The notes under the pieces are model-generated. The model made no database searches. It was not told the origin of the DNA and was given only the letters and a program-made list of their open reading frames with translations. From positions 60,812-124,811 of the forward strand of contig JAFIEV010000020.1 in NCBI GenBank assembly GCA_020832305.1: a DNA stretch of 64,000 nt. The letters are read 5' to 3'. Of the stretch, positions 1-8,790 are shown piece after piece; the first letter of the stretch is position 1; each line of letters begins with the position of its first letter. This stretch comes from Cyclobacteriaceae bacterium (GTDB taxonomy: Bacteria; Bacteroidota; Bacteroidia; Cytophagales; Cyclobacteriaceae). A program made the translations under genes and the position numbers.

Positions 1-575
1 AAGATGCTGAATTTGAAAAAATCATAACTATGATTAATACATCAGCAAAAAACACACTTATTTTGCTGGATAATTTGTTGACGTGGACAAAATCACAAAC
101 CGGGAAAAACATTTATAATCCGGAAAATTCAAGTTTGCCAGCCATTATCAACGAAATACTGGAAGTATCAAAATCAATTGCAAATATTAAAAGGATCTCC
201 TTGAATTATATTCAAACAGATTACATTGAAGTATATGCAGATGTAAATATGTTAAAAACGATATTGCGAAATCTTATTTCCAATGCGATAAAATATACGC
301 GTGAAAATGGAGAAATCACCATTTCTGCTGTGCGAAATATAGACAATATCGATATTACGGTTACAGATAATGGCGTAGGTATGACCGAAGAAATCCGAAA
401 TAAATTGTTTGAAATTAATTCTAACTACACAGCTAAAGGAACAGCAAATGAAAAAGGCTCCGGACTAGGCTTAATGCTTTGTAAAGAATTTGTCGAAAAA
501 CATGGTGGCGAAATTTCGGTTAAAAGTGAACTTGGAAAAGGTAGTGCATTTACATTTTCATTGCCTGTTAGGTAA
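1..575 (+). CDS. Sensor histidine kinase, C-terminal part (5' truncated by window edge)
   Basis: The reading frame is open from base 3, so the gene begins outside the window and the ATG at 30 is internal. The visible part starts in the tail of a dimerisation (HisKA-like) helix and then gives a complete GHKL ATPase domain. The N box is seen as [12 protein letters not shown], the G1 box as DNGVGM, and the G2 region as [18 protein letters not shown], followed by the usual final strand ending in FSLPV. It would autophosphorylate a histidine upstream of the window and pass phosphate to a response regulator. Whether it is a hybrid kinase cannot be seen, but no receiver domain follows. Its signal and partner are unknown. 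A convergent sugar-transport operon follows at 802. Confidence 0.88.
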   Translation, partial: DAEFEKIITMINTSAKNTLILLDNLLTWTKSQTGKNIYNPENSSLPAIINEILEVSKSIANIKRISLNYIQTDYIEVYADVNMLKTILRNLISNAIKYTRENGEITISAVRNIDNIDITVTDNGVGMTEEIRNKLFEINSNYTAKGTANEKGSGLGLMLCKEFVEKHGGEISVKSELGKGSAFTFSLPVR

Positions 576-801
576 TATTGACAAAGGTATAATAATGTAA
601 GCAGTTCATTATGTACATACAAAAGTCCAAAGATTTTCAATCCAGATCATAACTGCATATTGGCCATTTTACAGTTTGGCTGCTGCACCCACAATGACAT
701 TCGTTTTTTACCTCCTGGAATTTTTATTGCCAGGTATTTCGTAGCAATTCAAAAAGCCACAATGCACCACAGATAAAATATTCTCTAAGCTGCTGCGAAA
801 A
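576..801. other. Convergent intergenic gap, nothing recognised
   Basis: These 226 bases lie between the 3' ends of the kinase (plus) and the GPH transporter (minus). I see no convincing gene, RNA or strong terminator hairpin in them. Confidence 0.4.
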
Positions 802-2232
802 TTATAACTCACCTCTTCTTCTCACCAATTCTTCTTTGATTTCCCTGGCTCTGCTCTCGTTGAGATCGTATTTCCACATCACCAAAATGGCAAGACCGGC
901 CGTAAAAGCGGGAATAAGGATATCTGCAATTCTCAGGCGCGTAAGAGTTTCGGTCGTTTGTATGGCTGCATTCTGATCAAACCCCACCATTTTCAGGACT
1001 AATCCCCCAAGTACTAATGCCAGTCCCTGCCCAAGTTTCACCATCCACCAGTAAATCGCGCCGAAGGTTCCTTCTTTTCTGGGCATTCCGTTGTTGAGTT
1101 CATCCAGATCACACACATCGGCGGTCATGCTCATCATCAGCGTAAATAATCCTCCGATGCCAAAAACCATCAAAGGTACCGGCATAAAAATCAACCAGGG
1201 ATTTTCGGGGTTAAAACCCCACCATTTCAATGCATATCCTGCCATAGAAATAAAGGTGGCAATGATAAATGCTTTCCTTTTCCCCCACTTATTCGCTATT
1301 TTGGTAATGATGGGAATGATAAGAAAGGCAGTGCTCAATGCACTTACCGTTGAAAACCATGCAGGCCAGGTACCGGCGGCTCCATAATCGCCCCTGAACA
1401 TATAGAATACTATGATAAAATAGCTGAACGAAGCCACCATCTGATACCCGTTAAATACGAGAAAGGTAGCGCCACATAGTCTTACAAATGGTACATTCTT
1501 AAATATTAGCACCATGTTTCTGATGAGGTTTTTCAAATTTCTGGCCAGGTTTTTTACATTAATTTCATCGCGGTTAGACAGGTTTTTCTGATCAACTTCC
1601 TTACAAAACAATGCCGGCAATACCCCCAAAACAATACAAATACCTCCGACAAGCACAGAAAGCCTGCGTACACCCACGGCCTGGCTTTCAAACAAGTCAG
1701 GATTGGCAATAAGCACCCAAAACCAGGGTACAACCATCCATGCAATTTGTCCGATGGTCTGTGAAAACCCCATCAATCGCGTGCGTTCATTGTAATCGGG
1801 CGTCATCTCGTAGCCTAAACCAATCAATGGGGTAGAAAAAATGGTATTTGCTGCTATATAGACCAGCGACATTATCAGAAAATACCAAAAATTATAGGTT
1901 TGTGAATTCTCAGCGCTTAGCTGCCACATCATTACAAACAAGACACCACTTAATATGGCTCCCAGAAAAATATAGGGTCTTCTGCGGCCAAATCGTGACT
2001 TTGTGTTATCTGTAATATAGCCCATAATGGGATCCGTAATGGCATCAAAGAATCGAGGCAATCCGCCTAACAATCCCGCCAGAAAAGGATCCATGCCAAA
2101 TGCGGTAAGTAAAAAGAATGAAAAGACGCCTAATGACCCCGGCAATAAATTATTTACCAGGTTACCTGCTCCAAATGCAGCTTTCTGACCTAAAGGGACA
2201 CGGTCTTTTAATGGGGTTTGATAGGCAGTCAT
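802..2232 (-). CDS. GPH-family (MFS) glycoside/cation symporter, distal copy
   Basis: 476-residue polytopic membrane protein of the glycoside-pentoside-hexuronide:cation symporter family. The family signature between helices 2 and 3 is visible as DPIMGYITDNTKSRFGRRRPY, preceded by GLPRFFDAITD. About 12 hydrophobic segments fit the MFS fold. It probably imports a mono- or oligosaccharide across the inner membrane with Na+ or H+. It is the last gene of the minus-strand operon that starts at 8396, 31 nt after the GH17-like gene. A second GPH transporter lies two genes upstream but is only distantly similar, so the two may carry different sugars. Substrate is inferred from the neighbours (beta-glucan oligosaccharides) and not from the sequence. 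Confidence 0.85.
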   Translation of the reverse strand: MTAYQTPLKDRVPLGQKAAFGAGNLVNNLLPGSLGVFSFFLLTAFGMDPFLAGLLGGLPRFFDAITDPIMGYITDNTKSRFGRRRPYIFLGAILSGVLFVMMWQLSAENSQTYNFWYFLIMSLVYIAANTIFSTPLIGLGYEMTPDYNERTRLMGFSQTIGQIAWMVVPWFWVLIANPDLFESQAVGVRRLSVLVGGICIVLGVLPALFCKEVDQKNLSNRDEINVKNLARNLKNLIRNMVLIFKNVPFVRLCGATFLVFNGYQMVASFSYFIIVFYMFRGDYGAAGTWPAWFSTVSALSTAFLIIPIITKIANKWGKRKAFIIATFISMAGYALKWWGFNPENPWLIFMPVPLMVFGIGGLFTLMMSMTADVCDLDELNNGMPRKEGTFGAIYWWMVKLGQGLALVLGGLVLKMVGFDQNAAIQTTETLTRLRIADILIPAFTAGLAILVMWKYDLNESRAREIKEELVRRRGEL

Positions 2233-2263
2233 CGTTCTTTTATTTTGATGGGTAAGACATTTT

Positions 2264-3583
2264 CTAATTCACACTTGATATTAATTCGTTTTGAGCAGGC
2301 GGCACTTTCACCGTTTGCATCAATGCTTCTATTTCTCCGTCGAAGGTTTTGGTAATGGGTTTTCCATCACGCCTTAGCGCTTTAAATTTTCCATCATCGA
2401 CTTCATTCCACAAAGCAAATTTGGCCTGTCCCTGTATATTGATGAGACCAAAATGGTTTTCAGAACCTAAAGGATTTCCCTCATCCTTCCAGGGTTCATC
2501 GAAAGCTTCGAAATAAAAACAGCTCACGCCTTCCATTTGAGACCAATCACGTATGTGCCAGTAATACAAGGCTGCTTTGTATTCATCTACAGCCCGGCTT
2601 CCCTCTGGCCCGTATTGTTCATTTGAAATACTTGCCCATCCTGTTTCACCTATATGCACGGGCTTGTCAACACCAAGGGATCGCATATAATTCACCACAC
2701 TATTGTATTGCGCAACTGCATGATCTCTTGCCCTTAGCATGGCGGACTCTATTTTTTCCAGGTCCGTTAAATCAGATTCTGTTTCCGGCACAGCCCAAAA
2801 ATCGGGGTTGTAATGGGTGTCATGCATGGGATAAGTATGCATGGAAATAAAATCTACTGAGCGAATGAGTTCATTTAAATCTTCTTTATGATACTCTGCA
2901 CCTCCACCTCCCCAGGCTGCAAAATTGTCAGAACTGGTGATCCACAGGGTTTCTGGCAATGCGCCTTCATTTTTAAGGTTTTGCAAATGATTAACCCATT
3001 TCAAAATGATACCCGGCTCCACATAATACGATGATGCCCAATGAACCATGGCTTCATTTCCTACTGCAATAATTTTTACAATTTCGGGATATTGGCTGGC
3101 AAGTTCTGCCGCACGGGAAATTTCCGCAGCATTTCTTTCACTATCCTGGTCCCGTATGCGATCAGGCAGCTCAGTCCATGCATTTTTACAATCTATCCAA
3201 GCACCCAGCATTACGTACATTTCGAAGCCCGGATCCTCCTTGCGCATTTGCCGTATAGCTTCCAGCAGGTTTGCGGCCTCATCGTAGTGTACATTATAGG
3301 TTCTGATGATTTTGATTCCCATAGCCGCCAAAATTCTCATGTCTTCTTTAAGCTGGGGAATTGTAGGCTGAATATCACGGGTTAGCTCCCGGTAGCCTCC
3401 GTAAGACATGGCCATATATTCCGGATTCCCCAGTATTTCTGCAGCGGTTATTTCTTCAGTTTTCTGTGCAAAATTGCAGGAACTCAGATAAAGAAATACC
3501 ATAAATGGGATAAGGTTTAGATAAGTAGGCTTCATGGCTATATTTTTAAAAGTTCTTATTTGATCATTTCGCTTTGCCATCAT
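2264..3583 (-). CDS. GH17-like glycoside hydrolase lipoprotein (beta-1,3-glucan type)
   Basis: TIM-barrel protein with the two active-site signatures expected of GH17. The acid/base is in VGNEAMVHW (Glu177 from the first Met) and the nucleophile in HIGETGWAS (Glu313). GH17 enzymes act on beta-1,3-glucans. A lipobox-like LYLSSC places a lipidated Cys at residue 36 and implies an envelope lipoprotein. Two starts are possible: 3583, which overlaps the upstream stop as ATGA and suggests translational coupling, or Met17 at 3535, which gives a more normal signal peptide. It lies between two GPH transporters and downstream of a GH94/GH149-like phosphorylase, which supports a role in glucan breakdown. 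Family assignment is by motif only. A transglycosylase activity is possible. Confidence 0.72.
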   Translation of the reverse strand: MMAKRNDQIRTFKNIAMKPTYLNLIPFMVFLYLSSCNFAQKTEEITAAEILGNPEYMAMSYGGYRELTRDIQPTIPQLKEDMRILAAMGIKIIRTYNVHYDEAANLLEAIRQMRKEDPGFEMYVMLGAWIDCKNAWTELPDRIRDQDSERNAAEISRAAELASQYPEIVKIIAVGNEAMVHWASSYYVEPGIILKWVNHLQNLKNEGALPETLWITSSDNFAAWGGGGAEYHKEDLNELIRSVDFISMHTYPMHDTHYNPDFWAVPETESDLTDLEKIESAMLRARDHAVAQYNSVVNYMRSLGVDKPVHIGETGWASISNEQYGPEGSRAVDEYKAALYYWHIRDWSQMEGVSCFYFEAFDEPWKDEGNPLGSENHFGLINIQGQAKFALWNEVDDGKFKALRRDGKPITKTFDGEIEALMQTVKVPPAQNELISSVN

Positions 3584-4932
3584 GACATTTCCCTTCGTTG
3601 TCTTAATTCATCTTCCATGACCTGGCAGGTTTTACGGTCGATGCCATAGAAGTACAACAGAATTGCACATGACATATACAATAAACCCGGAATAACAGAG
3701 ATCATTAGTTTTATTCCATGGAGGGAGGTGGCTGTTTGTTCTACGTTGGGTACAAAGCTGAAAAGTGCGAGTATCCAACCTGCAAGTGCCCCGCCGATGC
3801 CCCAGCCTGCTTTCTGCGCGAAGGTTGCTGCCGAGAATACCAGTCCGGTTGCACGTCTGTGAAATTTCCATTCTGAGTAATCTGCAGTATCTGCCAACAT
3901 GGTCCATAGCAAGGGCACAGCCGGCGCATAGGTGAATTTTGCCAAAATATTAAGAATATTTACAGCATACATGTTGTCGTTTCCCGGGATATACAGCAGA
4001 ATGAAAAACACACCTGATATCAGGGAGCTTGCCATAAATACATTCCGTTTGCCAAAGCGCTTTGCCAGGGGTTTTGAAAATGGGATGCCCAATATCAGGG
4101 CAACTGTACCAATTACGTTGAACAACTGTACACTTTGCTCCTGTCCGACATAGTATTTAAAATAATAGGCAATGGAAAGATTCTGGAGTGCGAACATGAT
4201 AAAGGAAACAATCCCTACAAAGAATAAGATCACCCATGGCCGGTTATTGAACAGGTTTGCAAAATCTGCCTTTAGATTGGTTTTTTGAGCAGGAGGTGGT
4301 GCAACCCTTTCACGGGTGGTTTTAAAGGTAATCATAAAAAGGACAAAGCTGATTAAGCCAAATAGTATTAAAGTGTATTGATAGCCCGTGGCCATATCTC
4401 CTTTGCCAAAATAGGAAGCCAGATAAAGCGCTGATCCCGTCACGATAAACTGGCCTGCAAAAGCAAAAATAAAGCGGTATGAGTTTAATCCTGCCCTTTC
4501 ATATGAGTCGGAGGTCATCACAGCGCCCAGAGACGAATAGGGGAGGTTGATGGCGGTAAAAACTGTCATCAGCAAAAGATAGGTAACCCCGGCATAAATT
4601 ACTTTTCCGGTGGCACCCAAATCGGGCGTGGTAAAAGTTAGGACGGCCAGCACACTGTAGGGCAATGCCATCCAAAGCAGGTAAGGCCTGAATTTCCCCC
4701 ATCGGGTGTTGGTCCTGTCAGCCACAATTCCCATCAATGGGTCGCTTAGCATATCCCAAAAACGGGCAATCAACATAATGGTACCGGCAGCGGCGGCAGA
4801 GATCCCGAAAGTGTCGGTATAAAAAATGAGGATCCAAAAGCCCACCATATCCCAGACAAAATGGGATGCTGTATCCCCAAGTCCGTAACCGACTTTCTCT
4901 TTTAGCGATAATTTTGCATTATTACTGCTCAT
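3580..4932 (-). CDS. GPH-family (MFS) glycoside/cation symporter, proximal copy
   Basis: 450-residue inner-membrane symporter with the GPH signature DPLMGIVADRTNTRWGKFRPY and about 12 hydrophobic helices. It starts inside the stop of the upstream phosphorylase gene (4-nt ATGA overlap, 4929-4932) and ends inside the start of the GH17-like gene (3580-3583), so the three genes are probably translationally coupled. Next to a cytoplasmic-type phosphorylase without a signal peptide, the simplest reading is that it imports the oligosaccharide that the phosphorylase cleaves. The exact sugar cannot be read from the sequence. Confidence 0.85.
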   Translation of the reverse strand: MSSNNAKLSLKEKVGYGLGDTASHFVWDMVGFWILIFYTDTFGISAAAAGTIMLIARFWDMLSDPLMGIVADRTNTRWGKFRPYLLWMALPYSVLAVLTFTTPDLGATGKVIYAGVTYLLLMTVFTAINLPYSSLGAVMTSDSYERAGLNSYRFIFAFAGQFIVTGSALYLASYFGKGDMATGYQYTLILFGLISFVLFMITFKTTRERVAPPPAQKTNLKADFANLFNNRPWVILFFVGIVSFIMFALQNLSIAYYFKYYVGQEQSVQLFNVIGTVALILGIPFSKPLAKRFGKRNVFMASSLISGVFFILLYIPGNDNMYAVNILNILAKFTYAPAVPLLWTMLADTADYSEWKFHRRATGLVFSAATFAQKAGWGIGGALAGWILALFSFVPNVEQTATSLHGIKLMISVIPGLLYMSCAILLYFYGIDRKTCQVMEDELRQRREMS

Positions 4933-7900
4933 TTCTTTTGGTTTAAGCTTACAAACAATTGTTCAACTTCACCATTCCGCGTAAAAATCAGCTTACTTAT
5001 ATCACGGCTTAATACACGACCGGGCAAAATTTCTGAATGCCCATTGGAATAAATTACATGGATGGTATCCTCGCCTGAAAAGCTGAGTATAATTGGGACA
5101 TTGCAAAAAGTAAATCCCATCTGGCCTTTTTCAAGTTTCAATTGCTTTGGCTCGCCTTTAAGGTTGTAATATTCGAAGTCTGCAGTCTGCGAAAGAATTT
5201 CGTCTTCATTTACCAAAGCCGTATCAAAGACGATAGATCCATTTATCACGGTAAGGGCCAGCTCCCCAAACCGGGTAATCACATCTTCTTTTACCTGACC
5301 GGTAAGGCCTGGTTGTTTCACGCCTGAACGCGCCGGTGTATGCGAATGGGCATCGGTAGGAAAGGAGCCATACAATGCAGGGTTTTTATAGAGTCCGATG
5401 CCTGCCTTTATTTCGTAATAGTATTCTTTTAGCCTTCCAACTACTTTTTCATCTGCCTCTTCTGATTTCGCCTTGAAGAAACACTCCTGGGTAGCCATCA
5501 TTAGCTTGGAGACCATATGCCAGTAGATAGACCCGAGGCCCTCGTATGCAAAAAAGGTTCCCGATCTTCCGGTAAAGGACTGGTGATCAAATACCTGCTC
5601 ATATATTTCCAGAACCTGTGCTATTTCTTCATCGGGTGCCTTTGAGTATTTGTCCTTTGGAAGCTTGAATAAAGCCTGTTTTAACACATCAGCATTTCGA
5701 AATGCGCTGTTAAAATGATATTTTCCGACGGCATCCCGCTCTATGATGCTTGTGTCTTTATCTGAAAGAAGCTTTTTCAGCAAAGCAGAAGATTCAATCA
5801 GCGTATCTGGCACCTGGTTTTTTTGCATGAATGAAGGCAATTCCCTGTCAGGATACAGCATATAGCTGTATTGGTCTTCGCGGTACATCCGGCTATTTTT
5901 CAAAGCATCGAGCAGGGCCAGACTTTCTACACTGTTGAGTAATCCGGCGCTGAGAACAGCCACCTGACCTTCAAGCATTTCGTACAGAAACCTTATTTCT
6001 ATACCGCCATCTTTAAAGGAAATCAGGTTGTATGAATGATATAAACCATCTTTTCTTTGGTTAGATCTAATCGAGTGATCCATGTATTTTAGGCATAAAC
6101 CGAAGAAATCGACCATTTTCTGCGCCTGAAGTTGTTTTTTCGCCCCTGAGAAGGATGAATGGTAGATGTCATTGCGGTATTTCTCGTGTGTCTTTCCCAA
6201 AAAATCTGCAAATTGGCGACGATCTGAGGCTGAAAACTTTCCGTCCAGTCTGAAAGCATTCTCCTGCAGGAATATAAATACACTGTCAAATAAAGTAACG
6301 ACTTCCTCAGAAATATCGGCTGTACTAAAAGAAACATTGCGCATCTTTTCTTCCCAGAATTGAAGAAACCTGCGCATGTAGTACAGCGTAACCATGGAGG
6401 TTCCATTACCTACCAGTGCATTATTGGCATCATTCCACTCGGGTCTCTGTGTATTGAGCCAAATACCTGCTTCAGGAATAAAATTGCAAAGTTTTGATAA
6501 TAGTACAACCAGGATTTTTTCAGTCAGGTTGACATTGTAAATCCGATCTCCCGAATGGATTTTCATCATACAGGCATCTGAACCCATAACAGCCCAATCT
6601 TCCTTAATTTTCTTGTGAAGTGCGTAATCAAACAGCACCGTATCTTTTGGGTCTTGCACAATATCTTCATATGGTTTTATCCGGTAAGGCACATTGGCGT
6701 AAGTAAAAATATCTTTCGTAAGCAGTGCATCAGCTTTGCCGGGATTGAACTGATATGATAGTTCAAATAATTTCTGAAGGTAGATGATCTGATGATCACC
6801 CCAATAACCAATATAAGCCCAAGGATCATTGGGTTCGGGAACTTCCCAGTCTATGCCATCGCTTTTAATTCGGTATGGGTTGTACCCATCGATGGTGGAT
6901 GCATTAACGAATTTGGAAATGATGCCTTCTGCAAATTCGGGAAATGAATAACAAAGGGCCTCCCAGTTTTGAAAGATATCGCGCCAGTTTCCCTCATAAT
7001 AATACTTTACAGATCCATCCCGGTTTTTGGTTTCTATGGAGAATCTGTTCCAGGGTCTGCTCGGATCGCCATGGCGTCGGCTGAAGGTGAGCGGAAGATA
7101 TTCACCGGTTATCCTGATCAGATTCAAGTCGCGGGTACTTTCAGCTTGGGCCAGCAGATCTGAATAACTGATCTGTGGTGGCAATTGTGCAAGCCATTCA
7201 CTGAAAGTTTCTCCCATACGTCGGTTGATCTGAAGGAGATAGTGGGTAAAATCCTGTTTATCGACCAGGTAGTTGTTAATAAAAATACCACCCCGCATAA
7301 TGTTGAATAGGGTATTTGTAAAATGACGCGAGGTACACACTTCATTATTGCCCATCTGTAAGCCATCGGCCATAGATACCAGTCTCCTTAGGTTTTCAGT
7401 TCCATTTGCAATATCGGCTAAGATAAGATTTTCGGGATGTTGGGTCTGGCTTATAAACTGATCGAGGTTTACTACCTTCGTGGTACTCTGATTGACTTCC
7501 GCTATGGTGAACCAGCGTTTCTCCTCTTTAGGTCTGAGATGGAGGAGATCATGAACAAAATAAGCACCCCTGGCAGCGCGTATGCCTTTTTCTGTTTCAA
7601 TGCCTTGTCCCCGTAAAAATTTACCTATTTGCTGTTCTGATAACAAAATACTGGCCTTTTCTGAAAGCCCGGTTGACCAGACGGTGGTTGCGAAAAGGGC
7701 TTCACTGGGTTCGGCCCTGTCTACCGGAATGGCACTAAGAGTAAACAATCCAAGACTACTTTTTTCAGATTTTTCGCTTTTTTTATAGGCATCGGCCAGG
7801 TTGCTGTATTCATTCTGAAAATGGTAATCCAGTCCTGAAGGCAGGATGTTTTTGAGACCATCTAGTATTTCTATTGATGTAGATTTTCCCGAAAGGTTGA

Positions 7901-8396
7901 TGAGATAGGATTCCTTTACGAAACCATATTTTTCACTGTTTGACCAGCCATATCTGAAACATAATCCGAGATCATTGTTAACCTCTTCAAAAATTATCTT
8001 ATTGCCATAAATGTTTTTGTACAGGTTTCTGGTTGTATTATAAAACCTGAGTGAATCATCGGTAAAAGGTTCCCATAAAATGTTTTTACTTTCTTCTTTA
8101 ATAAGGAGGTAGGTGCGACTTCCGGTCTTTCCTTTATAATCATGGATCTTGTCATCAGTATAATAGGGAAATAAGGCATTGTCTTTATCTTTGCGCCCGG
8201 CGGTTAAGGAGCCATTACTTGAGAGAAACATCCAGTGATCTGAGTCACTTACAATACTGATGAAAAAATCAGGCATTTCATGATAGTTCTCGATTTTATA
8301 AAATTTTTCATTATTTAATTCTTCATAAAATCCGGAAACATCTGATTCACTGTGAAGTATCTGATTGTGATTGATAAAAATGGCAGGCGTTTTCAT
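4929..8396 (-). CDS. Large clan GH-Q glycoside phosphorylase, GH149/GH161-like (probable beta-1,3-glucan phosphorylase)
   Basis: 1155-residue protein with no signal peptide, so cytoplasmic. The catalytic-acid motif of the GH94-related phosphorylases is visible as RPEWNDANN (Asp656), followed by LVGNGTSM. A conserved-looking block SRRHGDPSRPWNRF near 440-452 precedes YYEGNWRDIFQNWEA. N-terminal beta-rich and C-terminal (alpha/alpha)6-type regions fit clan GH-Q. Its length exceeds cellobiose phosphorylase (about 800) and matches GH149/GH161 (about 1,100-1,200), families reported to phosphorolyse beta-1,3-glucooligosaccharides to glucose 1-phosphate. The GH17-like and transporter genes in the same operon agree with this. 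It is the first gene of the operon, with candidate operators upstream. The exact GH family is inference. Confidence 0.68.
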   Translation of the reverse strand: MKTPAIFINHNQILHSESDVSGFYEELNNEKFYKIENYHEMPDFFISIVSDSDHWMFLSSNGSLTAGRKDKDNALFPYYTDDKIHDYKGKTGSRTYLLIKEESKNILWEPFTDDSLRFYNTTRNLYKNIYGNKIIFEEVNNDLGLCFRYGWSNSEKYGFVKESYLINLSGKSTSIEILDGLKNILPSGLDYHFQNEYSNLADAYKKSEKSEKSSLGLFTLSAIPVDRAEPSEALFATTVWSTGLSEKASILLSEQQIGKFLRGQGIETEKGIRAARGAYFVHDLLHLRPKEEKRWFTIAEVNQSTTKVVNLDQFISQTQHPENLILADIANGTENLRRLVSMADGLQMGNNEVCTSRHFTNTLFNIMRGGIFINNYLVDKQDFTHYLLQINRRMGETFSEWLAQLPPQISYSDLLAQAESTRDLNLIRITGEYLPLTFSRRHGDPSRPWNRFSIETKNRDGSVKYYYEGNWRDIFQNWEALCYSFPEFAEGIISKFVNASTIDGYNPYRIKSDGIDWEVPEPNDPWAYIGYWGDHQIIYLQKLFELSYQFNPGKADALLTKDIFTYANVPYRIKPYEDIVQDPKDTVLFDYALHKKIKEDWAVMGSDACMMKIHSGDRIYNVNLTEKILVVLLSKLCNFIPEAGIWLNTQRPEWNDANNALVGNGTSMVTLYYMRRFLQFWEEKMRNVSFSTADISEEVVTLFDSVFIFLQENAFRLDGKFSASDRRQFADFLGKTHEKYRNDIYHSSFSGAKKQLQAQKMVDFFGLCLKYMDHSIRSNQRKDGLYHSYNLISFKDGGIEIRFLYEMLEGQVAVLSAGLLNSVESLALLDALKNSRMYREDQYSYMLYPDRELPSFMQKNQVPDTLIESSALLKKLLSDKDTSIIERDAVGKYHFNSAFRNADVLKQALFKLPKDKYSKAPDEEIAQVLEIYEQVFDHQSFTGRSGTFFAYEGLGSIYWHMVSKLMMATQECFFKAKSEEADEKVVGRLKEYYYEIKAGIGLYKNPALYGSFPTDAHSHTPARSGVKQPGLTGQVKEDVITRFGELALTVINGSIVFDTALVNEDEILSQTADFEYYNLKGEPKQLKLEKGQMGFTFCNVPIILSFSGEDTIHVIYSNGHSEILPGRVLSRDISKLIFTRNGEVEQLFVSLNQKK

Positions 8397-8790
8397 TATT
8401 GATCAAGATTAATTTTGAAGATAAGCGAAGATAGTGTATATCCTTTGATGTATCCAAAAACAGAGGTACATCAAAATCTCATTCAGACCTTCATGCAATA
8501 CATCAAAAACTCATCAATCACATCATATAATATTGCTTATCAATATTTTAAGGTTTACTAATAACTCATTTAGTAGTCATCATGTATAATAAGACACAGG
8601 TTGTGAACCGGTAATCAGGTAACATGATTTCTGTTTAAAAAATTGTAAATTAAAGAGTTGTCTGATCTACATTGAAAACCTGATAGAAGTTGATTCTGTA
8701 ATCGTGTAAAGCGTTGATCAAAATATAGTTAAAATTTGCCTTTAGAGGTAAAATCAATTAAGCTATGAACTCCAGATTCCTGGCTTTTTT
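8397..8790. promoter_or_regulatory. Intergenic region with three TACATCAAA half-sites upstream of the glucan operon
   Basis: The 394-base gap upstream of the phosphorylase start (8396) contains TTTGATGTA at 8444-8452, its exact reverse complement TACATCAAA at 8467-8475, and a second TACATCAAA at 8499-8507. The two direct copies extend to tacatcaaaa/tctcat versus tacatcaaaa/actcat and are 32 bp apart, about three helical turns. The inverted pair has a 14-bp spacer. This is the arrangement expected of an operator for a dimeric regulator controlling the operon. No regulator gene is adjacent and I could not assign a -7 box. The rest of the gap is AT-rich and shows no gene. Confidence 0.45.

Noticed and set aside
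425..640. Minus-strand reading frame of 71 codons over the kinase end
   Set aside because: It lies mostly inside the histidine kinase domain on the other strand and its sequence is of low complexity with no recognisable feature; the kinase motifs are clear.
4929..8396. Classical GH94 cellobiose phosphorylase
   Set aside because: The protein is about 350 residues longer than GH94 enzymes and only the WND acid motif is shared; GH149/GH161 is a better fit.
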